In this document: positions 7,540-14,439 of the stretch, piece after piece
How positions within the stretch are numbered: the first letter of the stretch is position 1
Layout: each line of letters opens with the position of its first letter
Origin: an uncultured Eubacteriales bacterium
Lineage (GTDB): Bacteria > Bacillota > Clostridia > UBA1381 > UBA9506
Direction of reading: 5' to 3'
Assembly: GCA_902478395.1 (NCBI GenBank)
Contig: CABSKZ010000011.1
Coordinates: 1-20,317 of the forward strand
Length of the DNA: 20,317 nucleotides
Program-made: the position numbers and the translations under genes
The notes under the pieces: generated by a model
What the model saw: the letters and a program-made list of their open reading frames with translations, nothing else
Told to the model about the DNA's origin: nothing
Databases searched by the model: none

Positions 7540-8031
7540 CTATGCCAATTCCGCATTCACGATTTCGTTCATGATATTCTCAATTTCATTCTGCTTCAGC
7601 GACTTTGCTACAACCAACTCACTCACCAGAATCTGCTTGGCGCTGTTGAGCATTTTCCGCTCACCGGTGGAAAGCCCCCGGCTTTTGTCACGGTACATCA
7701 GGTTTTTCACCACATACACCACCTCGTAGATATCTCCGCTTTTAATTCGCGTCATATTCTCCCGGTAGCGTTTGTTCCAGTTGGAATCCATCTCTGTGTG
7801 GCAATTCTTAAATTCTTCGAGCACCTTGTCCGCCTCTGTATTGTCAATCACATCGCGGATGCCGATTTCCTTTGCGTTACTCATGGGGATCATTACCTTC
7901 ATGTCTCCGATGGGCATTCTCATTATGTAGTACTGTTGTTTTACTCCCATTATCTCGCGTTCTTCAATGGCTTCGATAATACCTGCACCATGCATGGGGT
8001 AAACAATTTTATCCCCGATATCGTAACCCAT
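7540..8031 (-). CDS. CarD family transcriptional regulator
   Basis: A 163-residue protein. The N-terminal Tudor-like RNA-polymerase-interacting domain (about 1-65) opens with 'MGYDIGDKIVYPMHGAGII', the hallmark of CarD/CdnL and TRCF-type proteins. The helical C-terminal DNA-binding part has 'W-N-K-R-Y-R-E-N', 'V-V-Y-V-V-K-N-L' and 'S-R-G-L-S-T-G-E-R-K-M-L-N-S-A-K-Q-I-L' segments. CarD proteins bind the RNAP beta subunit and stabilise or modulate open complexes, notably at rRNA promoters in other phyla. The ATG at 8031 is chosen: the conserved domain starts exactly there and GGGGAGG lies upstream. An ATG at 8064 would add 11 unrelated residues. A consensus-like promoter lies at 8079-8107. Confidence 0.93.
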   Translation of the reverse strand: MGYDIGDKIVYPMHGAGIIEAIEEREIMGVKQQYYIMRMPIGDMKVMIPMSNAKEIGIRDVIDNTEADKVLEEFKNCHTEMDSNWNKRYRENMTRIKSGDIYEVVYVVKNLMYRDKSRGLSTGERKMLNSAKQILVSELVVAKSLKQNEIENIMNEIVNAELA

Positions 8032-8078
8032 TCTCCATAAACCTCCCCAACAAAACCAAATCACAAACCTTTATGTCT

Positions 8079-8107
8079 ATTGTATTACATTTTTGTTAAA
8101 TTGTCAA
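8079..8107 (-). promoter_or_regulatory. Strong sigma-A type promoter for carD-zapA
   Basis: On the minus strand, TTGACA (8102-8107) and TACAAT (8079-8084) are spaced by exactly 17 bp, 48 bp before the carD ATG. It is the closest match to consensus in the window. Confidence 0.88.
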
Positions 8108-8218
8108 GTCTTTGTTGTTACGTTAACTTTATTTTAACCGGCCGCCGCTGACCGACATTCCGAAGTGCTTAAGAAAATCGTAAGAAGACGGTAAGGTTTC
8201 ATTAAAACATCTTCGCAC

Positions 8219-8240
8219 CAAGTATGGTTAAATATACTTG
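8219..8240. promoter_or_regulatory. Inverted repeat upstream of the carboxypeptidase gene
   Basis: CAAGTAT and ATACTTG are perfect 7-bp arms with an 8-bp spacer, 41 bp before the chosen ATG (8281). It could be an operator or a leader hairpin. An in-frame ATG at 8224 lies inside the left arm, which argues against that start. Confidence 0.4.
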
Positions 8241-8280
8241 TAGTTGGCCCAGTCCAAGGCCAGAAAGGATAATTCCACAA

Positions 8281-9234
8281 ATGAAACGGAACACAGCCAG
8301 ATATAAGAAAAAACACCGAATCCGCAAACTGCTTGTCATTGCAGTTTCCTTTACGATAATCATAGCCGGAGGCCGCTCCCTGCTCTCCCGTCTCCCCACA
8401 GGACTATTGTCTAAACATGCGGTTCCGGGAGAACCGGTCAACGGCGGAGGAACGGCGGCGGTAAATCTGTACAGCGAACACGGAATTCTTTTAGAATTAA
8501 AAACCGGAGATGTGCTCTGGAAAAAAGCATGCGATAGCAAGACATGGCCAGCCTCTCTGACAAAAATCATGACCGTGCTGGCCGCAATTGAAGAAACCTC
8601 TGACCTTCGAAAAAAGGTAACGCTGCCGGAAGATATTTATCCGGCGTTGTACAATGAAAAAGCCTCTATGGCCGGATTTCTTCCAGGAGAGACCGTCCGT
8701 GTTATCGATTTGCTTTACGGTTCTATGCTTCCCTCCGGTGCGGAAGCCTCTGCAACGCTTGCGCGGCACGTGTCAGGGACACAGGAAGCCTTCGTCGCCC
8801 TCATGAACCAAAAAGCCAACCAACTGGGGATGACCGGTACCCATTATGAAAATGTAACTGGTCTTCACCACCCCAACCACTACACCACCGCTGCGGACAC
8901 CGCAAAGCTGCTGCGGTATGCCCTGCAAAACAAAACCTTTCGGACTGTATTTACTGCGGAACGTTATTCCATCCCGCCGACCAACCTGCATCCATCCGGC
9001 ATAACCTTCCACAGCACGCTGTCACAGAATGCGGATACCCTGCTGTTTAACGGCGGCAAAATTATTGGGGGAAAAACCGGGTACACCCAGCAGGCCCAGC
9101 TATGTCTCGCAAGCCTCGCCGTCAAAAACGGGAAAGAATATATCCTGGTTACAACAGGCGCGCCAGGCAGTCATGAAACTGCCCAGTTCAACATATTGGA
9201 TGCGATTTCCCTCTATTCCCACTATGCAAAATAA
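8281..9234 (+). CDS. D-alanyl-D-alanine carboxypeptidase (peptidase S11, DacF/DacA-like)
   Basis: A 317-residue penicillin-binding protein of the S11 family. It should trim the terminal D-Ala from peptidoglycan stem peptides on the outer face of the membrane. A basic N terminus precedes one hydrophobic segment (about 17-30), acting as signal or anchor. The catalytic motifs are present: S92-L-T-K95 (nucleophile Ser92) and K265-T-G267. The second motif, normally S-x-N, reads S152-G-A154-E, with Ala for Asn; some clostridial S11 proteins, as far as I recall, show the same. The protein ends soon after the catalytic domain and lacks the C-terminal beta domain of PBP5. The start at 8281 has AAAGGA about 11 bp upstream; an in-frame ATG at 8224 would bury the membrane segment deeper. 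Confidence 0.9.
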   Translation: MKRNTARYKKKHRIRKLLVIAVSFTIIIAGGRSLLSRLPTGLLSKHAVPGEPVNGGGTAAVNLYSEHGILLELKTGDVLWKKACDSKTWPASLTKIMTVLAAIEETSDLRKKVTLPEDIYPALYNEKASMAGFLPGETVRVIDLLYGSMLPSGAEASATLARHVSGTQEAFVALMNQKANQLGMTGTHYENVTGLHHPNHYTTAADTAKLLRYALQNKTFRTVFTAERYSIPPTNLHPSGITFHSTLSQNADTLLFNGGKIIGGKTGYTQQAQLCLASLAVKNGKEYILVTTGAPGSHETAQFNILDAISLYSHYAK

Positions 9235-9288
9235 CGCCCAAAACTTCCCAGACAATTCTCATAGGCTGCGAAAGAGCTTTGAAACAAA

Positions 9289-9320
9289 GAACGGCTTTCA
9301 CCGATTGTGAAAGCCGTTTT
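9289..9320 (+). terminator. Bidirectional intrinsic terminator between convergent genes
   Basis: AACGGCTTTCA and TGAAAGCCGTT form a perfect 11-bp stem with a 7-nt loop, followed by TTTT on the plus strand. On the minus strand a T-rich stretch follows. It lies between the carboxypeptidase gene and the convergent hydrolase gene. Confidence 0.85.
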
Positions 9321-9367
9321 CCTGCTTATGATACCGTTTTTCCTATCAACAGTTTTTAAAAAAAGAA

Positions 9368-10174
9368 CTACTTCCGTTTATTTTCCGTTTGGATAAACCG
9401 GATAGCTTCTTCAATCCAATATGCGCACTCGTCATGGATATAGTCGTCATTCTGCACGCTTGTCACTTGATTGGCCAGCGAAAGGCCATGTGGACCATGG
9501 GGATAGACATGCAGTTCAAACGGAACGCCGTTTGCCGACAGCGCAGAAGCGAACAGCAAGGAGTTTTCCACAGGAACGGCCGCGTCCTCGGCGGTGTGCC
9601 ACAAGAAGGTCGGCGGCGTGTCTGCCGAAACATGCTTTTCCAGCGAAAGCTTTTCCAGCAGTACGGCGTCCCCTTGCGTCAAATTCTCGAAACTGCCTCT
9701 ATGGGTGAATTGGGACGACGTAATGACCGGATAGCCTAAAACAACCTGATTTGGTTTAAACTGCTCATTCGTCTCCCCAATCAATGCGGAAAGCTCCGGA
9801 TCATTCCAGTATACGCCCAGGTGCGCGCAAAGATGCCCGCCAGCAGAAAATCCGCAAATGCTGATGTTGTCCGGGTCGACATTCCATTCTGCGGCGTGTT
9901 TCCGCACCATGCTGACAGTCCGCGCCAAATCCTCTACCGGACACGGGTGATGGTACTCCGGGGCGACCCGGTAATATAACACAAAGGTATGGAAGCCTGC
10001 TGCGGAAAACCGCAGCGCAACCGCTTCGCCTTCTCTGTCCGACACAAACTCATAACCGCCTCCAGGCACGACAATGACGGCTCCGCGCGCGTCCCCTTCA
10101 AACAGTGGATCGTTTATGTACGTATCCACGTAGGGATAGTCCTGCTCATATAGTTTGATTCTCTGTTGTATCAT
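9368..10174 (-). CDS. Alpha/beta hydrolase (acetyl-esterase/xylanase-like, BD-FAE type)
   Basis: A 268-residue cytosolic protein with no signal peptide. The oxyanion-hole motif is G38-G-G-Y-E-F. The nucleophile elbow is G108-F-S110-A-G-G, the acid is probably Asp197 in 'T-A-E-D-A-A-V-P', and the base is His229 in 'H-G-P-H-G-L-S'. This complete triad and arrangement match the esterase/lipase group often annotated as acetyl xylan or feruloyl esterases; the substrate cannot be told from sequence. The start is the ATG at 10174, 8 bp after AGGAG; a TTG sits directly before it. It lies 34 bp after the methionine gamma-lyase-family gene, so it is probably the last gene of the aromatic operon, though its own ribosome binding site and role may be independent. 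Confidence 0.88.
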   Translation of the reverse strand: MIQQRIKLYEQDYPYVDTYINDPLFEGDARGAVIVVPGGGYEFVSDREGEAVALRFSAAGFHTFVLYYRVAPEYHHPCPVEDLARTVSMVRKHAAEWNVDPDNISICGFSAGGHLCAHLGVYWNDPELSALIGETNEQFKPNQVVLGYPVITSSQFTHRGSFENLTQGDAVLLEKLSLEKHVSADTPPTFLWHTAEDAAVPVENSLLFASALSANGVPFELHVYPHGPHGLSLANQVTSVQNDDYIHDECAYWIEEAIRFIQTENKRK

Positions 10175-10208
10175 CAAAACGACTCCTTTATGATGCCCCT
10201 CAACGAGA

Positions 10209-11474
10209 CTAGATTACATTGTTGACTGCACACAGCACCCCGAGCTTGCCGCTTTCATAGGTCAGCCCGCCTTGCAGATATGCGACATACGGCGGACGGA
10301 TGGGGCCGTCTGCAGATATCTCGATGCTTGCGCCGGAAACAAATGCACCCGCCGCCATAATGACCTGATTTTCATAGCCCGGCATATCCCACGGCTCCGG
10401 CGTGACAAACGAATCAATCGGCGCGCCCCGCTGTACCCCACGGCAGAAGGCACAAATTTTCTTCTCGTCCCCGAGCCGGACCGCCTGAATAATATCGCCG
10501 CGCGGCTCATCACTCGCCGGGCAGACAGAAAATCCGGCCAGCTCCAGCATTCTCGCCGCGAGCAGGGCGGTTTTCAGGCTCTGCGCCACAACATGGGGCG
10601 CGAGAAAAAAGCCCTGGTACATCAGCCGGTTCATTCCAAGGCTTGCACCCACCTCACTGCCAATTCCCGGCGAAGTAAGCCGGCATGCTACTTTTTCAAT
10701 TAAATCTGCCCTTCCCGCAATATATGCTCCCGTCAGGGCCAAACCGCCGCCCGGGTTCTTTATCAAGGAACCCACCATCAAATCCGCTCCTACGTCCGTA
10801 GGTTCTCTTGTTTCCACAAACTCGCCATAGCAGTTGTCCACCATACAGATAATATCCGGGTTCGCCGCTTTCACACAGGCTACAATCTTTTCAATATCCG
10901 CTACCTGAAGCGATTTCCGCCAGTCATATCCCTTAGAACGCTGAATTTCCACCAGCTTGACCTCCGGCGTCAGTGCGCTTTGGATGGCCTGTAAATCCGG
11001 CGATCCATCCTCCAGAAGCGCGACCTCTTTGTAGGAAACGCCCCATTCTGCCAGTGAGCCGTTTCCATTTCCGCGCAGGCCGATAACCTCTTCCAGCGTA
11101 TCATAGGGCCGGCCGGTGACGGACAGCATCACATCCCCCGGCCTCAGAACCCCAAACAGGCAGGTCGAGAGTGCGTGCGTACCGGACACTATGCTGTGCC
11201 GGACTAGCGCAGCCTCCGCGCCGAAAACGCGCGCATAAATGCGGTCGAGCGTATCACGACCGATATCGTCATAGCCGTACCCCGTCGTCTGGCCCAAATG
11301 CTGTTCGCTCACCCGGTATTCAGAGAATGCCTGCATAACTTTCAGTTGGTTTGCGGCACAGACCTTATCAATCTGTGTGAAATGCGGGCAAATATCCTGC
11401 TCCGCGCGCTGCATCAGCGCAAGAGTACAGTCTTTAATTTGGTATTCCTTTTTTAAACATTCGTAATAATCCAT
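10209..11474 (-). CDS. Methionine gamma-lyase family PLP enzyme (YnbB / 'aluminum resistance protein' family)
   Basis: A 421-residue fold-type I PLP enzyme (Pfam Met_gamma_lyase). It shows 'T-T-G-Y-G-Y-D-D-I-G-R-D' near 63-73, 'S-G-T-H-A' at 97-101, 'M-V-D-N-C-Y-G-E-F' with the cofactor-contacting Asp at 213, and the Schiff-base lysine in G-S-L-I-K239-N-P-G-G-G. The family is usually named for aluminum resistance or methionine gamma-lyase, but its real reaction in Firmicutes is poorly defined; C-S or C-C lyase chemistry on an amino acid is the general expectation. Its ATG overlaps the ACT gene stop by one base (TAATG), implying translational coupling. That ties it to the aromatic 2-oxoacid genes upstream and suggests, as inference only, an aromatic or sulfur amino acid substrate. 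Confidence 0.9.
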   Translation of the reverse strand: MDYYECLKKEYQIKDCTLALMQRAEQDICPHFTQIDKVCAANQLKVMQAFSEYRVSEQHLGQTTGYGYDDIGRDTLDRIYARVFGAEAALVRHSIVSGTHALSTCLFGVLRPGDVMLSVTGRPYDTLEEVIGLRGNGNGSLAEWGVSYKEVALLEDGSPDLQAIQSALTPEVKLVEIQRSKGYDWRKSLQVADIEKIVACVKAANPDIICMVDNCYGEFVETREPTDVGADLMVGSLIKNPGGGLALTGAYIAGRADLIEKVACRLTSPGIGSEVGASLGMNRLMYQGFFLAPHVVAQSLKTALLAARMLELAGFSVCPASDEPRGDIIQAVRLGDEKKICAFCRGVQRGAPIDSFVTPEPWDMPGYENQVIMAAGAFVSGASIEISADGPIRPPYVAYLQGGLTYESGKLGVLCAVNNVI

Positions 11475-11905
11475 TACAGTTCATAAACATCCTTTGATGG
11501 CAGAACACGGATTCCTCCGTCTGTCATTGCCTTGATAGATTTTTCGATATCATCGGTTTTCAGAATGACATATGCCTTACCCGCGTGGCTGCTGACAAAT
11601 GCGTACATATATTCTACCGCGATATCGCTGTCCCGCATGAGGCACAGCGCTTTGTTCAGGCCGGCGGGCTGGTCGTCCACTTCAATTACAATCACGTCCG
11701 TGCATTTCACCGTGATATCGTTTTCCTTCAGCACGCTTACCGCCTTCTCCGGATCCTGCACAATCAGCCGGAGGATGCCGAAATCTGTTGTATCCGCAAT
11801 TGATACCGCGCGGATATTGATGCCGTTGTCCGCCAAAACCTGTGTGATTTTCGATAATTTGCCCCGGACATTCTCCACAAACACAGAAATTTGTTTGACT
11901 GGCAT
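11474..11905 (-). CDS. Tandem ACT-domain protein
   Basis: A 143-residue protein made of two ACT domains, about 3-70 and 72-140. The first shows 'I-S-V-F-V-E-N-V-R-G-K-L-S-K-I' and 'G-I-N-I-R-A-V-S-I-A-D'; the second shows 'A-G-L-N-K-A-L-C-L-M' and 'A-V-E-Y-M-Y-A-F'. ACT domains bind small ligands, typically amino acids, and no enzymatic or DNA-binding domain is attached. Stand-alone double-ACT proteins are commonly found beside indolepyruvate oxidoreductase and phenylacetate-CoA ligase genes. A role as sensor or allosteric partner is inferred, with an aromatic amino acid as the natural guess for ligand. The start is the ATG at 11905, 8 bp after AAAGGAG; a GTG at 11914 abuts that site and is less likely. 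Its stop overlaps the next ATG. Confidence 0.9.
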   Translation of the reverse strand: MPVKQISVFVENVRGKLSKITQVLADNGINIRAVSIADTTDFGILRLIVQDPEKAVSVLKENDITVKCTDVIVIEVDDQPAGLNKALCLMRDSDIAVEYMYAFVSSHAGKAYVILKTDDIEKSIKAMTDGGIRVLPSKDVYEL

Positions 11906-11998
11906 ACCGTTCACTCCTTTCGTTGTTACCGCCCAGTGGGCTTATGTTGTTTATCCTGCCCCATATCCTCTGTTTTTAGCCGGCAGGGTTTGGAAAAA

Positions 11999-12571
11999 TC
12001 ATTGTTCTTTCGAATCATATCCTAACTGAAACGCCTTCAAATTGACTTCGAGGAACTTTTCCGGAACCGTCTGGCGTATCGCCTGTTCCCATTGCTCCTT
12101 CGTGACGTTGGTATGCTTCGCCATCAGGCCAATCAGAACCACGTTGACCGCCTTGACATTACCAGCCTGTTTTGCAATCGACAGCGCGTCGCAGGAAACA
12201 ACCTCGATTCCGGCGTGTTCCATTTTAGAAATAATTTTTTCGGGATATGTCATCGCTCCGGTAATAACCGGCATCGGATTCATTTCCTGGGTGTTGACGA
12301 TATATTTCCCGCCCTTTTTCAGGTATGAAATATACCGGTACGCTTCCAGCTTTTCAAAAGCGAGAATCACATCCGCTTCCCCTTCTTCGATCACCGGAGA
12401 CGCTACCTTTTCCCCGTACCGCACATAGGTCACGACGCTTCCGCCCCGCTGGCTCATGCCATGCACCTCGGAAAGCTTGACATCGACGCCGAGGTTAATC
12501 GCCGCCGCGCCGATGATTCTGGAGGCGAGCAGCGTTCCCTGGCCGCCTACGCCTACTATCATAATATTCAT
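11999..12571 (-). CDS. iorB: Indolepyruvate:ferredoxin oxidoreductase, beta subunit
   Basis: A 190-residue protein, the normal size of the IorB gamma-type (2-oxoacid oxidoreductase gamma) subunit. It opens with 'M-N-I-M-I-V-G-V-G-G-Q-G-T-L-L-A-S', then 'E-V-H-G-M-S-Q-R-G-G-S-V' and 'P-V-I-E-E-G-E-A-D-V-I-L-A-F-E', all diagnostic. With IorA it forms the cytosolic enzyme that oxidatively decarboxylates indolepyruvate, phenylpyruvate or hydroxyphenylpyruvate to aryl-acetyl-CoA, reducing ferredoxin; the reaction is reversible. The ATG at 12571 is used, with AGAAAGG about 12 bp upstream. The frame stays open into iorA, but the extra 51 residues are not family-like. The 79-bp gap to iorA holds a small GAAA-loop hairpin at 12600-12611. 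Confidence 0.94.
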   Translation of the reverse strand: MNIMIVGVGGQGTLLASRIIGAAAINLGVDVKLSEVHGMSQRGGSVVTYVRYGEKVASPVIEEGEADVILAFEKLEAYRYISYLKKGGKYIVNTQEMNPMPVITGAMTYPEKIISKMEHAGIEVVSCDALSIAKQAGNVKAVNVVLIGLMAKHTNVTKEQWEQAIRQTVPEKFLEVNLKAFQLGYDSKEQ

Positions 12572-12650
12572 AAAGAGTGACATCCTTTCTGTATATGCCG
12601 CCGTTTCCGGCTTCTCAAGGGCAAAACGACGAAGCGTGCCCCTCCTTGTC

Positions 12651-14378
12651 TTAACCTCTCTCAATCGCGCCGAATTTGCAGACGTTCGGGCACAGGCCGC
12701 AGCCGACACATAGCGTTTCATCAATCTCCGGGCCGTGTTCCGTCATTGAAATTGCAGGACAGCCCAGCTTCATGCACATTTTACAGTTTTTACATTTATC
12801 GTTGATGATATATTTCCCCGTATAGCCCGCTTTTTTCAAAAGCGCACAAGGGCGCTGTGCGATAATGACAGACGGTTCATCCGCAGCAATTTCTTCTTTT
12901 ACAATTTTTTCAAATTTTTCCACATCGAACGGATCTGCAACAACAACGCGGTCAACACCCACCGCGTGACAGAGCTGCACCAAATCGACCTGCCGGGTCG
13001 GTTCATTCTTAATCGTAAACCCGGTGGACGGGTTCTGCTGGTGGCCTGTCATGCCTGTAATGGAATTGTCAAGGATAATGGTCGTTGTCGTCCCTTTATT
13101 GTACACCACGTCAATCAGGCCCGTGATGCCGGAATGAATAAAGGTGGAATCTCCTAACACTGCGACAGTCTTAGAAGCGAATTCACGTCCGCGGGCTTTC
13201 TCCATCCCATGCGCACCCGAAATACTTGCACCCATACAGACGATTGTATCGATGCTAGCAAGCGGTTTGGCACAACCCAGGGAATAACAGCCGATATCCC
13301 CGCTGACATGCAGCTTCAGCTTGGACAAAACATAGAACACGCCTCTGTGGGAACAGCCCGGACACATGACCGGTGGCCGGACGGGAATTTCCTTCTCTGG
13401 CTGAACCGCTGTCTGTGGTCTTTCACCTAAAATTTTCTCTTTCAGAAGCGCCACGCTATATTCTCCGATTAACGTAAACGCCTCTTTGCCGACCACCTGA
13501 ACCCCCATTGCCCGGATTTGTGTTTCCAGAACCGGGTCAAGCTCCTCGACAACGTAGCAGGTCTCCACCTTAGAAGCAAAATCAGCAATCAGCTTACTCG
13601 GAAGCGGGTTTACCATTCCAAGCTTCAGGAACGATGCGTTTGGAACGGCCTCCTTCGCATACTGGTAACAGATTCCGCTGGCTATAATCCCAATTTTCGT
13701 ATCGCCTAATTCAACCCGATTCATCTCACATTTTTCCGCGTAAGCCGCCAGCGCATTGGTACGTTTTTCTACCATAACGTGCTTTGGCTTTGCATTGGCG
13801 GGAATCATCGCATTTTTGGCGATATCCTTTGCGTATTCCTTCACTCCGACATCTTTTCGCTCTTCCATCTCCACCAGACTTTGCGAATGGGCGACGCGCG
13901 TCGTCAGGCGAATCAATACCGGTGTATCAAATTCTTCGCTTATTTGATAGGCGAGCTTGACATACGCCTTACATTCGGCGCTGTCAGCTGGTTCCAGCAT
14001 GGGAACCTTCGCACCGATTGCGTAGTTGCGGGAATCCTGTTCATTCTGGGAGCTATGCATGCCAGGATCGTCGGCAACCGCGATAACCAAGCCCCCGTTG
14101 GTGCCGATATAGGACACGGTAAACAGCGGGTCTGCCGCCACATTGAGGCCCACATGCTTCATGGCGGAAATAGCGCGGGCTCCAGCTATCGAAGCGCCTA
14201 CAGCGGTTTCTACCGCCACCTTTTCATTCGGCGCCCACTCGGAATATATCTCGTCATATTTTGCGATAAATTCAGTAATTTCTGTACTCGGCGTTCCCGG
14301 ATAGGACGATGCGACTTTTACGCCCGCCTCATACGCTCCACGGGCAACTGCTTCGTTACCCAGCATCAGTTTTTTCAT
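12651..14378 (-). CDS. iorA: Indolepyruvate:ferredoxin oxidoreductase, alpha subunit
   Basis: A 575-residue protein with the full IorA layout. An N-terminal pyrimidine-binding domain begins 'L-M-L-G-N-E-A-V-A-R-G', with 'S-S-Y-P-G-T-P-S-T-E-I' at 24-34. 'M-C-P-G-C-S-H-R-G' (338-346) introduces the TPP-binding domain, with G409-D-S and N438-S-I-T-G-M-T-G as the diphosphate and Mg2+ site. A C-terminal ferredoxin domain has two [4Fe-4S] motifs: Cys529, 532, 535, 540 and Cys557, 560, 563, 567. The last Cys is followed by Lys rather than the usual Pro. The enzyme interconverts arylpyruvates and aryl-acetyl-CoA plus CO2 with ferredoxin. It lies between paaK (61-bp gap) and iorB, so its acyl-CoA product or substrate is shared with PaaK. 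Confidence 0.95.
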   Translation of the reverse strand: MKKLMLGNEAVARGAYEAGVKVASSYPGTPSTEITEFIAKYDEIYSEWAPNEKVAVETAVGASIAGARAISAMKHVGLNVAADPLFTVSYIGTNGGLVIAVADDPGMHSSQNEQDSRNYAIGAKVPMLEPADSAECKAYVKLAYQISEEFDTPVLIRLTTRVAHSQSLVEMEERKDVGVKEYAKDIAKNAMIPANAKPKHVMVEKRTNALAAYAEKCEMNRVELGDTKIGIIASGICYQYAKEAVPNASFLKLGMVNPLPSKLIADFASKVETCYVVEELDPVLETQIRAMGVQVVGKEAFTLIGEYSVALLKEKILGERPQTAVQPEKEIPVRPPVMCPGCSHRGVFYVLSKLKLHVSGDIGCYSLGCAKPLASIDTIVCMGASISGAHGMEKARGREFASKTVAVLGDSTFIHSGITGLIDVVYNKGTTTTIILDNSITGMTGHQQNPSTGFTIKNEPTRQVDLVQLCHAVGVDRVVVADPFDVEKFEKIVKEEIAADEPSVIIAQRPCALLKKAGYTGKYIINDKCKNCKMCMKLGCPAISMTEHGPEIDETLCVGCGLCPNVCKFGAIERG

Positions 14379-14439
14379 ATTCTAAATTCCATCCCTTTCT
14401 GGTAAGGTGCCAATCTGAGTCTTTGGACTGTTATACTGC

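Noticed and set aside
11931..11941. GCCCA-G-TGGGC dyad between iorB and the ACT gene
   Set aside because: One-base spacer cannot form an RNA hairpin without melting pairs, and no flanking promoter or T-run is seen; likely chance.
11532..12029. 165-codon plus-strand frame across the ACT/iorB region
   Set aside because: Antisense shadow crossing two real genes and their intergenic gap; Ser/Thr-rich product without motifs.
12600..12611. GCCG-TTTC-CGGC hairpin between iorA and iorB as a terminator
   Set aside because: Only four base pairs, no T-run after it, and iorB must be co-expressed with iorA for the enzyme to assemble.
12572..12724. N-terminal extension of IorB into iorA
   Set aside because: The extra residues are Arg/Ala-rich and overlap iorA coding. 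The conserved domain starts at the ATG at 12571, which has a ribosome binding site.
13779..14405. 208-codon open frame on the plus strand
   Set aside because: Lies wholly opposite iorA, with no ribosome binding site or recognisable domain.
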